Below, one piece after another: positions 29,164 to 41,577 of a stretch of 64,000 nt of DNA. The notes below the pieces were generated by a model. It searched no databases and was not told the origin of the DNA. It worked only from the letters and a program-made list of their open reading frames with translations. Position numbers and translations under genes: made by a program. Source of the stretch: Hyphomonadaceae bacterium BL14. GTDB taxonomy: Bacteria; Pseudomonadota; Alphaproteobacteria; Caulobacterales; Maricaulaceae. The stretch spans positions 1,065,765-1,129,764 of the forward strand of contig CP091242.1 of NCBI GenBank assembly GCA_027627705.1. Direction: 5' to 3'. Within the stretch, counting starts at the first letter, position 1; every line of letters starts with the position of its first letter.

Positions 29164-31083
29164 CTATTGCCACAGCTCGCGGCGCCAGTAGCGGGCGGGG
29201 CGTTCATCGCGCACTTCCACCACCAGCGTGTCGGTGTAGACCACGCCATTGCGGTCGGTGCTGGTCACCTCGATGCGGTGCACGCCGTCGGGCAGCTGAG
29301 GCAGGGCCGCGCGCCACAAATGCATGTTGCGGTCGGCAATGGAGCGCTGGGGCTGGGGCGCGGCCGGGCCGAAGCGAGAGCCCTGGAACAATTCCACCCC
29401 CTGCGCGCGCTCATTGCCCGACCGGCTTTGCAGGGCGATGCGCGCCACGGACAGCTGGCGCTGGGTGGCGAAAGGGTCAGCCCATTCGGTCCCGATGCGC
29501 GAGGCTTCGCCTGCACCCTCCTGGGTGCGCGTGAGCTCCAGCACGGTGCCATCGGGCAGGCGGGCGCTGACGCGGGATTCGGCAGAGCCGGCCCAGACAT
29601 TGGCCGTCAGCCACACGCCGCCCGCAAAGTCCTGCGGCGTCAGGATTCGGGTGTCGGGCAGATCATTGATCGACAGCGGCGGGACGGGGTCGCGCTCGCG
29701 CCAGTTTTCGTTGGACCAGGCGTAGATCGCCTCGAACCAGTCGCGGAAATCGGGCGTGCTCAACCCCACCCACTGGCCGCGCGCGGCATCGATGCGCGCG
29801 CCGATATAGCGCTCCACATAGGCCGGGCCTTCAAAGTCCAGGCGCAGATAGCCCATGGGCGCGCCCATGCGCTGCAGAGACATCGGCACGCCGTCGACAT
29901 TGAAATCACCCTGGAACCAGGCACCTGACGCCGCACCGGCGATGATGTGGCGGAAGGGCAGCGGGCCGATGCCCGTCTGCTCGGCCCAGCCATCGAAAAT
30001 CTGACCCGGTGCGTGGTTTTCAGTGGTGTGGGTGTGGCCCGACAGGGACAGCGCCTCACGCCCCTCCAGCAGGGCATGGATCACACCGGCATTGTCGGTC
30101 TGATGACGGTCGCTGGTGGAATCCACAAAGGACACGAACGGGATATGGTGCGCGAGCACGATCAGGCGGTCTTGCGGCGTCGCCTCGATCAAGCCTTCGA
30201 GCCACATCATCTGGGTTTCGTCGACAATGCCATTATAGGCCGGGCGCTCGGGGTCGCCGCACCAGCTGCGTCCGGTCTGGCAAGGGTAGTCGACATTGTC
30301 GAGCACCACGAAGAGCACATCGCCCTGTTCGAACGCGTAATAGGTCGGGCCGACAATCCGGCGCCAGCTATCGCCCTTGTCGGCGTTGGAGCGCGCGTCG
30401 AAATCATAGTCGTGATTGCCGATGGTCAGGTATTGCGGCGCGCCGGCCATGGCACCGATCTCCAGGAGCCGGTCCAACAGGCCCAGATCATCGCCCACCA
30501 CATCGCCCACATAGAGCACGCAATCGTCCTGGGTCAGACCCGCCTGGACCAGATCATGGCCCACGGAGTCGCGAAACCAGCTGACCTGCTCGTTGGAATA
30601 GGTCTGGCTGTCGCCAATGATCGCGCAGGTGAAGGCCTGACCCGCCGCGCCGTCGCGGATCAGCGGGAAATTGACCTGCTCGGGTGCCGGGCCGGTGTCC
30701 GGCAGGCCGCCATAGCGCATCTCGTATCCGGTGCCGCCGGGCTTGTGGATGTAGAAGAACTGCGGAACAAAACGGTGATCGGTGGGCGTGCGCCAGCCTG
30801 TGGGCTGGACAATGGTCAGGTCCATATCGCCGCGCACCGCGATCTCGTAGGCGCCATTCTGGTCCGTGCGCACCCAGTCGCGCCCGTTGGAGACCAGAAC
30901 ACCCGGCACGCCCGCTTCGCCCCGGCTGCGCACGCCGTCGCGATTGGCGTCCTCGAACACCACGCCGCGTATCGTCTCGCCGCCAGCGCCCGGATTGATG
31001 ATTTCCGGCGACGCCTCCCAGCGGTCGGCATAGGCGGCACCCGGCAGGGCCAGGCCCAGGGCTAGGACACAAACAAGGCGCAT
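29164..31083 (-). CDS. Secreted calcineurin-like metallophosphoesterase with N- and C-terminal accessory domains
   Basis: 639 aa from ATG 31083 with signal peptide MRLVCVLALGLALPGAAYA. A SdrB/Cna-like beta domain follows (GVVFEDANRDGVRSRGEAGVPGVLVSNG, about 35-62, of the MetallophosN type). The catalytic metallophosphatase domain (about 125-410) has AIIGDSQTYSNEQ, VGDVVGDDLGLLD, TIGNHDYDFDARS, LAHHIPFVSF and LSGHTHTTENH, i.e. all five metal-binding blocks. The C-terminal region (about 430-639) fits the MetallophosC domain. Periplasmic or secreted; likely a phosphomonoesterase or phosphodiesterase of unknown substrate. Divergent from the patatin gene. Confidence 0.92.
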   Translation of the reverse strand: MRLVCVLALGLALPGAAYADRWEASPEIINPGAGGETIRGVVFEDANRDGVRSRGEAGVPGVLVSNGRDWVRTDQNGAYEIAVRGDMDLTIVQPTGWRTPTDHRFVPQFFYIHKPGGTGYEMRYGGLPDTGPAPEQVNFPLIRDGAAGQAFTCAIIGDSQTYSNEQVSWFRDSVGHDLVQAGLTQDDCVLYVGDVVGDDLGLLDRLLEIGAMAGAPQYLTIGNHDYDFDARSNADKGDSWRRIVGPTYYAFEQGDVLFVVLDNVDYPCQTGRSWCGDPERPAYNGIVDETQMMWLEGLIEATPQDRLIVLAHHIPFVSFVDSTSDRHQTDNAGVIHALLEGREALSLSGHTHTTENHAPGQIFDGWAEQTGIGPLPFRHIIAGAASGAWFQGDFNVDGVPMSLQRMGAPMGYLRLDFEGPAYVERYIGARIDAARGQWVGLSTPDFRDWFEAIYAWSNENWRERDPVPPLSINDLPDTRILTPQDFAGGVWLTANVWAGSAESRVSARLPDGTVLELTRTQEGAGEASRIGTEWADPFATQRQLSVARIALQSRSGNERAQGVELFQGSRFGPAAPQPQRSIADRNMHLWRAALPQLPDGVHRIEVTSTDRNGVVYTDTLVVEVRDERPARYWRRELWQ

Positions 31084-31220
31084 AGCGAATCTCCCATGAT
31101 CGGTGATGGATGGCCTAACAGCCCGGATTGACATCTGCATGACAAGGCCGCGCGTGGCCGTTGGCGGGAGAGCAGAGAATAGGCGAGGATGACCGCTCAC
31201 CGCGAATCGGATCGTGCGCC

Positions 31221-32960
31221 TTGGCCAAGTTCAATTTTTCCCGCCTGCCCTTCCTGGACCGGATCGAGGCTGCTGCGCTCAAGGCGATTGAAGCCGAGGT
31301 GGAATGGTTCTGCCTGCCCGCCGGGGCCACCTTGTTTCATGAGGGCGACGAGGCGGATGCGTTTTATCTGGTGCGATCGGGCGCGCTGGCCGCGTTCCGC
31401 ACCGCCGCCGACGGGCGCTCTGAGCTGATCGGCCATATCCGCCAGGGCGAGCCCATTGGCGAGATGGCGCTGGTCGAGGAGCGCCGCCATTCGGCCAGTG
31501 TCTATGCCCTGCGCGACAGCGAGCTGGTGCGCCTGCCCAAGCCCGCCTTCGAGACCCTGACCCTCAAACACCCGTCTTTGATGCGCGAGCTGGCGCGCAT
31601 GATGATGTTCCGCCTGCGCGGCGGTTCGATGCGCCAGCGCTCCGACCCCAAAATCTTCGCCCTGATCGCCACCTCGCCGACCATTGATCTTGAATACCGC
31701 GCGCGCGAACTGGAAAAGGCGCTGGGTGCCATGGGGCTGACCACAGCGGTGCTGGGCGAGGACGCCGCCGGCCTGTCGGCTCAGCGCTTTGACGTGATCG
31801 AGGCGCGTCATGATGTGGTGCTGCTGGCCGCGCGCATGTCCGATATCGACTGGACCCAGCGTGCCATGGCCCGCGCCGACCGTATCTGGCTCCTGGCCAG
31901 GGCCGACGCGCGCCCGTCCACGCCGCTTCTGCCAGAGTCTCCTTCTCCAGCGGCGCGGCTGAAGCTTATCGACGTGGTGATGGTCCATCATGGCGGCGAC
32001 CGGGCCGCGGCAAGACCGCAGGAATGGGTGGAGGCCGCTGAAGCCGCGCGCTGCTTCCACTGGCGTCAGGGCCGGCGCGAGGATGTGCGCACGCTGGCGC
32101 GCACCCTCACCGGACGCTCCGTGGGACTGGTCCTGTCGGGCGGAGGCTCGCGCGCCTACGCCCATGTGGGCGCGGTGCGGGCCTTGCGTGATGCCAGGAT
32201 CAGTTTTGACTTCTATTGCGGTGCCTCCATGGGCGCGATCATCTCGGCAGGTGTGGCGCTGGGCTGGGAGGATAGCGAGCTGGAAGACCGCATGCGCGCC
32301 GCCTTCGTCACTTCCAACCCACTCAGCGACTGGACCCTGCCCGTGGTCAGCCTGATCAAGGGGCAGCGCGTGGACAAGCGTCTGGAAGAGCATTTCGGCG
32401 ACACGGAGATCGCCGACATGCCCCGGCCCTTCTTCTGCGTGTCGTCAGACCTGACACTGGGTGCCGTGCGCGTGCACCGCACGGGACGCCTGCGCGACGC
32501 GCTGCGCGCCTCACTGGCCATTCCGGGTCTCCTGCCCCCCGTGGTGGATGGCCAGTCGGTGTTGGTGGACGGGGCGGTGTTTAATAATTTCCCGGTCAAT
32601 GAGCTCAAAAGCTTCCATCGCGGCCTCAATATCGGCTCGGACGTGACGCGCACCAATTCGATCTGCGCCGATGATTTCATTGATCCGCCGGGCTTTTTCG
32701 GCTGGGCGATGCGCCATGGCCTGAGCGACCCGCCCCCCATCGCCTCGCTGCTCCTGCGCGCCGCCACCGCCGGCACGCTGGACCAGCACGCCGCGACCCG
32801 TGATGCGGCAGACCTGCTGATCCTGCCCGATCTGGACATGGATCTACGCGAATGGCGCCGCTTCGATGATGCGGTGGAAGCCGGCTACGAAGCCGCCACG
32901 CGCATGATCAAGGCGATGGAGCCTGAGGATCTGGTACGGTTTCAGGCGGGCGTGGCGTGA
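31221..32960 (+). CDS. Patatin-like phospholipase with cyclic-nucleotide-binding domain (NTE family)
   Basis: Lipid hydrolase of the neuropathy-target-esterase type. The N-terminal cNMP-binding domain (about 10-125) shows LPAGATLFHEGDEADAFYLVRSGALAAF and GEPIGEMALVEERRHSASVYALRDSEL. The C-terminal patatin domain (about 300-460) has the oxyanion loop LSGGGSRAYAHVGAVRAL, nucleophile elbow FYCGASMGAIIS (GASMG), and the catalytic Asp in LVDGAVFNNFPV (DGA). The start is uncertain: TTG 31221 gives MAKFNFSRLPFLDRIEA; another TTG lies at 31161 in frame, and no in-frame ATG exists near. An ATG at 31189 is in a different frame. 579 aa with the chosen start. Confidence 0.9.
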   Translation: MAKFNFSRLPFLDRIEAAALKAIEAEVEWFCLPAGATLFHEGDEADAFYLVRSGALAAFRTAADGRSELIGHIRQGEPIGEMALVEERRHSASVYALRDSELVRLPKPAFETLTLKHPSLMRELARMMMFRLRGGSMRQRSDPKIFALIATSPTIDLEYRARELEKALGAMGLTTAVLGEDAAGLSAQRFDVIEARHDVVLLAARMSDIDWTQRAMARADRIWLLARADARPSTPLLPESPSPAARLKLIDVVMVHHGGDRAAARPQEWVEAAEAARCFHWRQGRREDVRTLARTLTGRSVGLVLSGGGSRAYAHVGAVRALRDARISFDFYCGASMGAIISAGVALGWEDSELEDRMRAAFVTSNPLSDWTLPVVSLIKGQRVDKRLEEHFGDTEIADMPRPFFCVSSDLTLGAVRVHRTGRLRDALRASLAIPGLLPPVVDGQSVLVDGAVFNNFPVNELKSFHRGLNIGSDVTRTNSICADDFIDPPGFFGWAMRHGLSDPPPIASLLLRAATAGTLDQHAATRDAADLLILPDLDMDLREWRRFDDAVEAGYEAATRMIKAMEPEDLVRFQAGVA

Positions 32961-33062
32961 TGCCAGACCGGGCCAGGTCCCGGACGCGCGAGGCCGCTTC
33001 CGCTGGATGCGCCGCCGACCCGATGCTAGCCTGCCCGAAAGCAGAAAAGGGTGGATCGAGCC

Positions 33063-34109
33063 ATGACACTCACACGCAGAATGGCGGCGCTGGGACTGGC
33101 CGCGGGCGCAGGCGCGCTGGCCACCGGGGCGGGCTTTGCCGCCCGGCGCGGGGACGAGGCGCGCTGGGGCCGGGCACCGGATCTGCCTTTCCCTGTGCAG
33201 GAAATCTACCCGGCGCTGATGGACGGTACGCTGTATGTGGCCGGCGGGTTCGCCACCGGGATTTCCGACCGCCCGCTGGACATTTCAGACCGGGTGCTGG
33301 CCCTCACCCCCGGCGTGGACGACAGCTGGCGCGAGCTGGCCCGCCTGCCCATCCCCACCCATCACCCGCAATGCGTCGGCGTCGACGGGACGCTCTACGC
33401 CATCGGCGGCTACACGGCGGAAAACGGCGGCGCGTGGTCGAACACATCGCGCGTCTGGACCCTGCGCCCGGGCGAGGATGAGGCATGGCGAGAAGGCCCC
33501 GCCCTGCCCGGGCCGTGGGCGGAGAATGTGGCCGTGGCGCTGGATGGCCGCATCCATGTGCTGACCGGGCGCCGGCCCGCAGGCGCAGAAAACGCCGAAT
33601 GGAACCATCAGGCGGACGTCACGGCGCATCTCATGCTGGACCCCGCCAGCGGCGACTGGACCACGCGCGCGCCCTCGCCCAGCGCCCGCAATTCCGCCGC
33701 CGCCGCTGTGCTGAACGGGCGCATCCATGTGGTGGCCGGGCGCACCGTGTCGGGCGGCAACACGCCGGTGCACGAGGTCTATGACCGGGACAGCAATAGC
33801 TGGAGCACGGCTGCGCCCCTGCCCGCGCCCTCACGCGGCCCGCGCGGCTCCGGCGGCCTGGCCGCCGCCAGCGTGGGCGATACGCTCTACGTGTTTGGCG
33901 GCGAGTGGTTTGAAGATGGCGGCGGGGTGTATGACGAAGTCTGGGCCTGGCGCGACGGCGCCGACGCCTGGGAAGCCGCCGGAACCATGCCCACGCCGCG
34001 CCATGGCCTGGGCGCCCACGCCATTGACGGCGCCATCTACACCATCGGCGGCGCCGCCCAGCGCGGCGCGGTGGACACCAGCGCGGTAGTGGAGGTGTTC
34101 AGGCCATGA
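33063..34109 (+). CDS. Kelch-repeat protein with Tat-like signal
   Basis: 348 aa from ATG 33063. The N-terminus MTLTRRMAALGLAAGAGALATGAGF carries a twin arginine followed by a hydrophobic stretch, suggesting Tat export. The mature part has five to six Kelch beta-propeller blades, each with the double-glycine turn: LYVAGGFATG, LYAIGGYTAENGG, HVLTGRRPAG, HVVAGRTVSGG, LYVFGGEWFEDGG, IYTIGGAAQRGA. Kelch propellers bind proteins or act as sialate mutarotases/oxidases, but no catalytic residues are assignable. It follows the patatin gene by 102 nt on the same strand. Confidence 0.85.
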   Translation: MTLTRRMAALGLAAGAGALATGAGFAARRGDEARWGRAPDLPFPVQEIYPALMDGTLYVAGGFATGISDRPLDISDRVLALTPGVDDSWRELARLPIPTHHPQCVGVDGTLYAIGGYTAENGGAWSNTSRVWTLRPGEDEAWREGPALPGPWAENVAVALDGRIHVLTGRRPAGAENAEWNHQADVTAHLMLDPASGDWTTRAPSPSARNSAAAAVLNGRIHVVAGRTVSGGNTPVHEVYDRDSNSWSTAAPLPAPSRGPRGSGGLAAASVGDTLYVFGGEWFEDGGGVYDEVWAWRDGADAWEAAGTMPTPRHGLGAHAIDGAIYTIGGAAQRGAVDTSAVVEVFRP

Positions 34110-34125
34110 GCGTCTGGCGCGGCGA

Positions 34126-35304
34126 CTAGTCTGACGCCAGCTCAGAGGACGGCGCGCCGTCCGGGTGCCACGGGTCTGCGAAATCGGCCTCGCAGCGCCC
34201 CTCCTGCGCCGCCTGGCGCAGGGTTTCGTAGAAGAAGACGACCGTGTCCAGTATGGGTTCGGGATAGCTCATCACGAAATGATCAAGGTCGTACTCGGCC
34301 AGCGAGACCGTGTGGTCCGGGTTGAGCCGTTCGGCGCGCGCCAGCGCAGCGCGGGACATCTCGGCAGACGGCCACATATGGTCGCGGGTCGCGCCCAGCA
34401 TCAGCACGGGCATGGCTGCCTGCTCCACCGGGATTACTGCACGGGCGACCATCGCTTCGTTGCTTAGCGCCTGACGCCCCAGCCGCAGCACCGCCTCATA
34501 GTCGCGCAGCAGAGCGCCAGGCACATGCGGTGACAGCCACGGATAGCGCACGAAATCCAGCGGCTCCCCGGCCAGCGACCAGCTGGAATTGACGCGCAAT
34601 GTGCGATGGGGCGACTGGAGCACCACATGGCTGGGAACCGCCGCTACCGCCGCATCCATCAGCGGACTGCCCTCCCCGGCCAGCGTGTCGCTATGCGCCG
34701 CCAGCAGAAGCGTCAGCTCACCGCCCTTGGACACCCCGACAAAACCGATGCAGCGGCGCTGTGCGCCGCGCGTCGTACGGGCGTCCCGGATCACTTCGGC
34801 GATGGCCTCAAGGCGTCCTTCGGCCAGCCGGGGCGGCAATTCGCCCTCGCCAAACCATTCGGGTAAAGGCCTCCCGCCGAAATGGGCGATGGAGCGGATC
34901 GAGAAGCCAAATTCCATGAGGATTTGACCGAAACGCCCAGAAGTCGGACGTCGACCAGGCCCGCCCAGCCAGAACCCACCTTCAGAGCCGCCCACCGCGA
35001 CAATCAGCGGCGGCAGAAAGGCCTCATCGGGCTGCAGTTCGTAGTCCATAACCGCAACGCCATCCATCACACCGCGATGCTGGTGTCTGATGCGCCATTG
35101 CGGCAAGGGCTCCGGCAGCCGGGTCTGATAGCGCTCCCACAGCCCCTCCGAGTCCTCTTCCCACGCCGCTGAAATCGAGTCGGCTATACTTGCGCCGACG
35201 ATCAGCGGGGTGCTCTTGGCGGCGGCAAACATGAGCATCAGCGCCAGGGCCGCTGACATTACGGCCCAAATCGCCAATCCGCCGGCCCAACGCAGCACTG
35301 TCAC
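34126..35304 (-). CDS. Membrane-anchored alpha/beta hydrolase (BAAT C-terminal/acyl-CoA thioesterase type)
   Basis: 392 aa. A single N-terminal helix (WAGGLAIWAVMSAALALMLMFAAA) probably anchors or exports it. The hydrolase core resembles the BAAT C-terminal domain: IVAVGGSEGGFW (about 100-111), nucleophile GFVGVSKGGELTLLLA (Ser in GVSKG, about 190-205), Asp in LMLGATRDHMWPS (about 310) and His in YDLDHFVMSYP (about 350). The pattern resembles acyl-CoA thioester hydrolases and peptidase-like relatives. The start is GTG at 35304 or GTG at 35298; the second has better spacing from GGAGG. Confidence 0.85.
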   Translation of the reverse strand: MTVLRWAGGLAIWAVMSAALALMLMFAAAKSTPLIVGASIADSISAAWEEDSEGLWERYQTRLPEPLPQWRIRHQHRGVMDGVAVMDYELQPDEAFLPPLIVAVGGSEGGFWLGGPGRRPTSGRFGQILMEFGFSIRSIAHFGGRPLPEWFGEGELPPRLAEGRLEAIAEVIRDARTTRGAQRRCIGFVGVSKGGELTLLLAAHSDTLAGEGSPLMDAAVAAVPSHVVLQSPHRTLRVNSSWSLAGEPLDFVRYPWLSPHVPGALLRDYEAVLRLGRQALSNEAMVARAVIPVEQAAMPVLMLGATRDHMWPSAEMSRAALARAERLNPDHTVSLAEYDLDHFVMSYPEPILDTVVFFYETLRQAAQEGRCEADFADPWHPDGAPSSELASD

Positions 35305-35360
35305 CCCTCCCGCTCACGCCACGGGGGAATGCTGGCTTATTCCAGATTGAATGCCAATCC

Positions 35361-35855
35361 CTAAAACGGAATATCGTCATCCAGCGTATCCGACGAGAAG
35401 TCCTCGCGCGGCTTGTCCATCTGGCGCTGGCCGCCGCTGCCGCCGCCGGAGCGGTCGTCCATCTGGTCGTAGCCGCCGCTGCGGCCGCCGCCACCGCCCT
35501 CGCCCTTGCCGTCGAGCATGGTCATCTCGCCGCGGTATTTCTGCAGCACGATCTCGGTGGTGTAACGGTCATTGCCGTCGCGGTCCTGCCATTTGCGGGT
35601 CTGAAGCTGGCCCTCAATATAAACCTTGGCACCCTTCTTCAGATAGTTTTCCGCCACCTTGGCCAGGTTGTCGTTGAAGATCACGACATTGTGCCACTCG
35701 GTCTTTTCGCGCCGCTCGCCCGTGGACTTGTCGCGCCACTGTTCGGACGTGGCGATGCGCAGATTGACCACCGGATCGCCTGAATTGAGCCGGCGCACTT
35801 CCGGGTCCGCGCCCAGATTGCCCACCAGGATGACCTTGTTCACGCTGCCCGCCAT
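35361..35855 (-). CDS. ssb: Single-stranded DNA-binding protein
   Basis: Essential ssDNA-coating protein of replication, recombination and repair. 164 aa from ATG 35855. The OB-fold is [21 protein letters not shown] through [13 protein letters not shown] (about 1-110), followed by a glycine-rich disordered linker and the acidic interaction tip DTLDDDIPF at the C-terminus. GGGAG lies 8 nt upstream of the ATG. A LexA box 36 nt upstream, shared with uvrA, indicates SOS control. Confidence 0.97.
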   Translation of the reverse strand: MAGSVNKVILVGNLGADPEVRRLNSGDPVVNLRIATSEQWRDKSTGERREKTEWHNVVIFNDNLAKVAENYLKKGAKVYIEGQLQTRKWQDRDGNDRYTTEIVLQKYRGEMTMLDGKGEGGGGGRSGGYDQMDDRSGGGSGGQRQMDKPREDFSSDTLDDDIPF

Positions 35856-35890
35856 CGCATCCACTCCCTATTGCCGTTTGCCGGCATTTT

Positions 35891-35905
35891 GTTCACACAA
35901 TGTTC
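35891..35905. promoter_or_regulatory. LexA (SOS) box between ssb and uvrA
   Basis: GTTC (35891-35894), seven bases ACACAAT, GTTC (35902-35905): an exact match to the alphaproteobacterial LexA site GTTC-N7-GTTC. It lies in the 212-nt divergent region, 36 nt from the ssb ATG and 163 nt from the uvrA ATG. Both genes are classic SOS regulon members, which supports the call. Confidence 0.88.
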
Positions 35906-36067
35906 CGCGCGTCAATTCCAGCGCGCGAGTCGGGCGCCAGCGAACACGAGGCGGGCGCGGGAGTCCACCGTTCTGCCCTGCCTTGCACTGAACTTCACTG
36001 GGCGCAGCGGTGTTGTGGCGGAGCCGGGCCCGCCGGTCTAGTTAGGACGTGTTTGCTGGAGAATTTT

Positions 36068-38962
<2,895 letters not shown>

Positions 38963-39442
38963 CGCCGTCGGCCTGCGCCAGCACCAGCGCGGCGTACGCC
39001 GCCGCGCCGCGCGCCATGACCCAGAACAGGCTGGCGCCCAGCATCGCGCAGGCGAGCACCAATCCGTCAACGGCCGACAGGGGCGCGGTGAGCGCCCAAT
39101 TGTAAATCACGTCGAACTGCGCGCCGAAGCTTTGGTAATCATCGGCCAGTCCGGCGATCCGGAACACCATGCCGCACGCGATAAAGGCGAGCAGGAGCGT
39201 GGCGATGATCATCGCGCCAACCGCCGCCGCCCGGCCCCAGATCCGCCCGGTCGCCGCCAGATCCTCGAATGGCGCGATCCGCTTGAGATAAACTGTGGAG
39301 GCGAGCATGATCAGGAAGCGCGGGAACAGCACAAACAGGCCGGCGATCATCGCCGCCACCGGGACCCAGGCAAAAGCGGAAAATTGCTCGAAGCCGACTA
39401 CCAGAAACATCAAAGGGATCATCACCAGCCCGCCCAGGACGG

Positions 39443-39817
39443 TCAGCACAAAGCCTGCGAGCCATCCTGCCAGCAAAAAAGCCGCCATTCATCGGAGCCC
39501 AGCCGGAACGGCACGTAGGGCTTCGTCTCGGGCTCCCCCAAAAAGAAACGCAGCCAGGCCGCCTCCGACATGACACGGCGCGCGAAGACAGCGAGCATGA
39601 AGAGCACTCCCGCAAATCCGTCCGGCCTGTCCATCTCCGCCGTCATCACGAAATGCGCGCCAATCAGGATCAGCCCCAGCGCCGTGGCGCCGTCCCACCC
39701 GAACAGCCAGGCCGCCCGGCCCGGGGCCTGCAGGATCCGGCCAAATCCGTGCTCCAGGGCGGCGCCGCCAGAAAAGGCGAGCGCTGCGGGCTGCGACAAG
39801 GCGCCGGCATGGGACAT
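39443..39817 (-). CDS. Membrane protein, probable 5' part of a frameshifted gene
   Basis: 124 aa, MSHAGALSQPAALAFSGG at the start, then two weak hydrophobic segments (WDGATALGLILIGAHFVMTA, FAGVLFMLAVFARRVMSEAAWL) and the conserved-looking linker PYVPFRLGSDEWRLF. After that it runs for ten residues of hydrophilic, Cys-containing sequence to a stop, atypical for a membrane protein. Joining it to the downstream frame by a one-base shift would give about 300 aa with six helices. Alone it is probably not a functional unit. Confidence 0.55.
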   Translation of the reverse strand: MSHAGALSQPAALAFSGGAALEHGFGRILQAPGRAAWLFGWDGATALGLILIGAHFVMTAEMDRPDGFAGVLFMLAVFARRVMSEAAWLRFFLGEPETKPYVPFRLGSDEWRLFCWQDGSQALC

Positions 39818-39931
39818 CAGCGAAACGCGCCTCCATGAGTTTCAGCTCAGCACTAATTTCGCTAATGAGGAGAGGAAATGCAACTCCGATAAGAGCTTTG
39901 CGCAAACGAGGTGGGCAGACAGCCCTTCTGC

Positions 39932-40783
39932 CTAAATCCGCCCCGTCAGCGACGCCCAGGTCAGCCGCAGCTGCCGGGTGAAGAGTGGCGGTTCGGCGAT
40001 CTCCCGGAACGGGTCTGCGACGTGGCGGGCGCGGCGCAGATAGCCCGGCGCCAGGCTGACATAGCCAATGGCAGGAAACATGTCGGCCGGCAGGGCCCTG
40101 GAGAGGCTGGCGAGCGCCCGGGCCGACGCCTCGGCTTCCGCGATCAGGCCCGCCAGCGCCGCACGCGCCGCATCCGGCTTGCGCCCAGAGAGCCAGTCGG
40201 ATTCGGTGAGGCCCGCACCGGCCGCTTCGTCGGTGGCCAGAGGCGGACGCCCGGCCGCACACAATGGCGCGAAGGCACGGATCAGCCCGGTGAGCCCCCA
40301 CAGCCGCCCGGCTTCAGTCAGCGCCTGCTGAGCCGTCTCATTCAAGGCGGTCTCGGGCGCGGCGAGACGCGCGGCGGCCGCCATCAGCACGCCGGCGGTG
40401 CGGTCGACATAGTCGCGCCGGTCCTGCCGGGTCGGAAAAGGCCCCTGCCCCAGATCGGCGGCGCGCGCCTCGATCAGCTGGTCGAGCACCCGGGCATCAG
40501 GGGCTCCGGGCACGCGGGTGAGCGGTGCCAGTGCCTCATACACATCATGGCGGCGCACCTTCGGCGGGGAGGCGTAGAGATCGCGCACCGCGTCGCGCGC
40601 CCAGCTCAGGCGCATCTCGCCGATCACCGGCTCGCTGACCGCATCGGGCACGCGCGCGATCTCGTGATAGAAGGCGTACAGCGTGACCAGGCGCGCACGC
40701 GTGTCAGCCGGTGCGAAAAGCGCCGCCATCCAGCGGTCCGGGTCATCGCGCTGCAGCGCCGCCTCGAAACTTCTTTCAGTCAA
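39932..40783 (-). CDS. Squalene/phytoene synthase-family protein, NDUFAF6-like complex I assembly factor
   Basis: 283 aa with the all-alpha trans-isoprenyl transferase fold. The first aspartate-rich motif expected in true squalene or phytoene synthases is absent. Instead [35 protein letters not shown] (about 32-66) matches the NDUFAF6-type pattern (E-hA-h-xDxVSEPxhGxMRhxhWRD), and the second site reads [18 protein letters not shown]. In mitochondria NDUFAF6 helps complex I assembly; bacterial homologues are often annotated only as squalene/phytoene synthase family. The assembly role here is inference, strengthened by the complete nuo operon in the same window. Divergent from sod. Confidence 0.85.
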   Translation of the reverse strand: MTERSFEAALQRDDPDRWMAALFAPADTRARLVTLYAFYHEIARVPDAVSEPVIGEMRLSWARDAVRDLYASPPKVRRHDVYEALAPLTRVPGAPDARVLDQLIEARAADLGQGPFPTRQDRRDYVDRTAGVLMAAAARLAAPETALNETAQQALTEAGRLWGLTGLIRAFAPLCAAGRPPLATDEAAGAGLTESDWLSGRKPDAARAALAGLIAEAEASARALASLSRALPADMFPAIGYVSLAPGYLRRARHVADPFREIAEPPLFTRQLRLTWASLTGRI

Positions 40784-40887
40784 TCCGGTCTCCTGCGGTG
40801 GACCTTAGCGTGAGAGGCGCCATATGGCGCACGGGGTGCCGATCGCGGCACCAGTTTGAATCGACCGGAACAAGAGGAAACCCGATC

Positions 40888-41487
40888 ATGGCCTTCACTC
40901 TCCCCGACCTGCCTTACACCCGCGACGCGCTGGCGCCTCATATCAGCGCCGAGACGCTGGATTTCCACCACGGCAAGCACCACAAGGCATATGTGGACAA
41001 GGCCAATGATCTGGTGAAGGGGACGGAGCTCGACGGCGCGGACCTGGAAACCGCCATCCGCACCGCCTGGCAGCGCAAGGACGCGGCCCTGTTCAACAAT
41101 GCCGCCCAGATCTGGAACCACACTTTCTACTGGCAGTCCATGTCCCCCGATGGCGGCGGGCGCCCGTCTGGCAAGCTGGCCGAAGCCATCGACCGGGATT
41201 TCGGCTCGTTTGAGAAGTTTGCCGACGCCTTCAAGGCGGCCGGCGCCGGTCAGTTCGGGTCCGGCTGGGCCTGGCTGGTGGTCAAGGACGGCAAGCTGGA
41301 AATCCGCAAGACCCCGAATGCCGAAACCCCCATCACAGAGGCCGGGGTGACCCCGCTTCTGACCATGGATGTGTGGGAACACGCCTATTACCTCGATTTC
41401 CAGAACCGCCGTCCGGACTATATGGGCGCGTTCCTGGAGAAGCTGGTGAACTGGGAATTTGCGGCGGAGAATTTCGCCAAGGCCTGA
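40888..41487 (+). CDS. sodB: Superoxide dismutase (Fe/Mn family, probably iron type)
   Basis: Converts superoxide to hydrogen peroxide and oxygen in the cytoplasm. 199 aa from ATG 40888 (GAGGAAACCC upstream). Metal ligands are visible: His in [17 protein letters not shown] (about 27), His in [16 protein letters not shown] (about 75), and Asp and His in [16 protein letters not shown] (about 158 and 162). The [14 protein letters not shown] segment and the Gln before it favour the Fe type. A stem-loop follows the gene. Confidence 0.95.
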   Translation: MAFTLPDLPYTRDALAPHISAETLDFHHGKHHKAYVDKANDLVKGTELDGADLETAIRTAWQRKDAALFNNAAQIWNHTFYWQSMSPDGGGRPSGKLAEAIDRDFGSFEKFADAFKAAGAGQFGSGWAWLVVKDGKLEIRKTPNAETPITEAGVTPLLTMDVWEHAYYLDFQNRRPDYMGAFLEKLVNWEFAAENFAKA

Positions 41488-41526
41488 ACACCGCTGTCAT
41501 CAATCCGCGATTGACGAACAGACCGG

Positions 41527-41559
41527 CCGCGGCGAGGCTCGCCGCGGTCGTTCTGTTTT
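41527..41559 (+). terminator. Probable terminator of sod
   Basis: CCGCGGCG (41527-41534) pairs with CGCCGCGG (41540-41547) around a five-base loop, followed by TCGTTCTGTTTT. The U-tract is interrupted, so efficiency is uncertain. 40 nt after the sod stop and just upstream of the ribosome site of the next gene. Confidence 0.6.
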
Positions 41560-41577
41560 GGCTGGAGAGGGGATTTC

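Noticed and set aside
33063..34109. Kelch protein considered as sialic-acid mutarotase or galactose-oxidase-like enzyme
   Set aside because: No recognisable catalytic residues or sialic-acid genes nearby.
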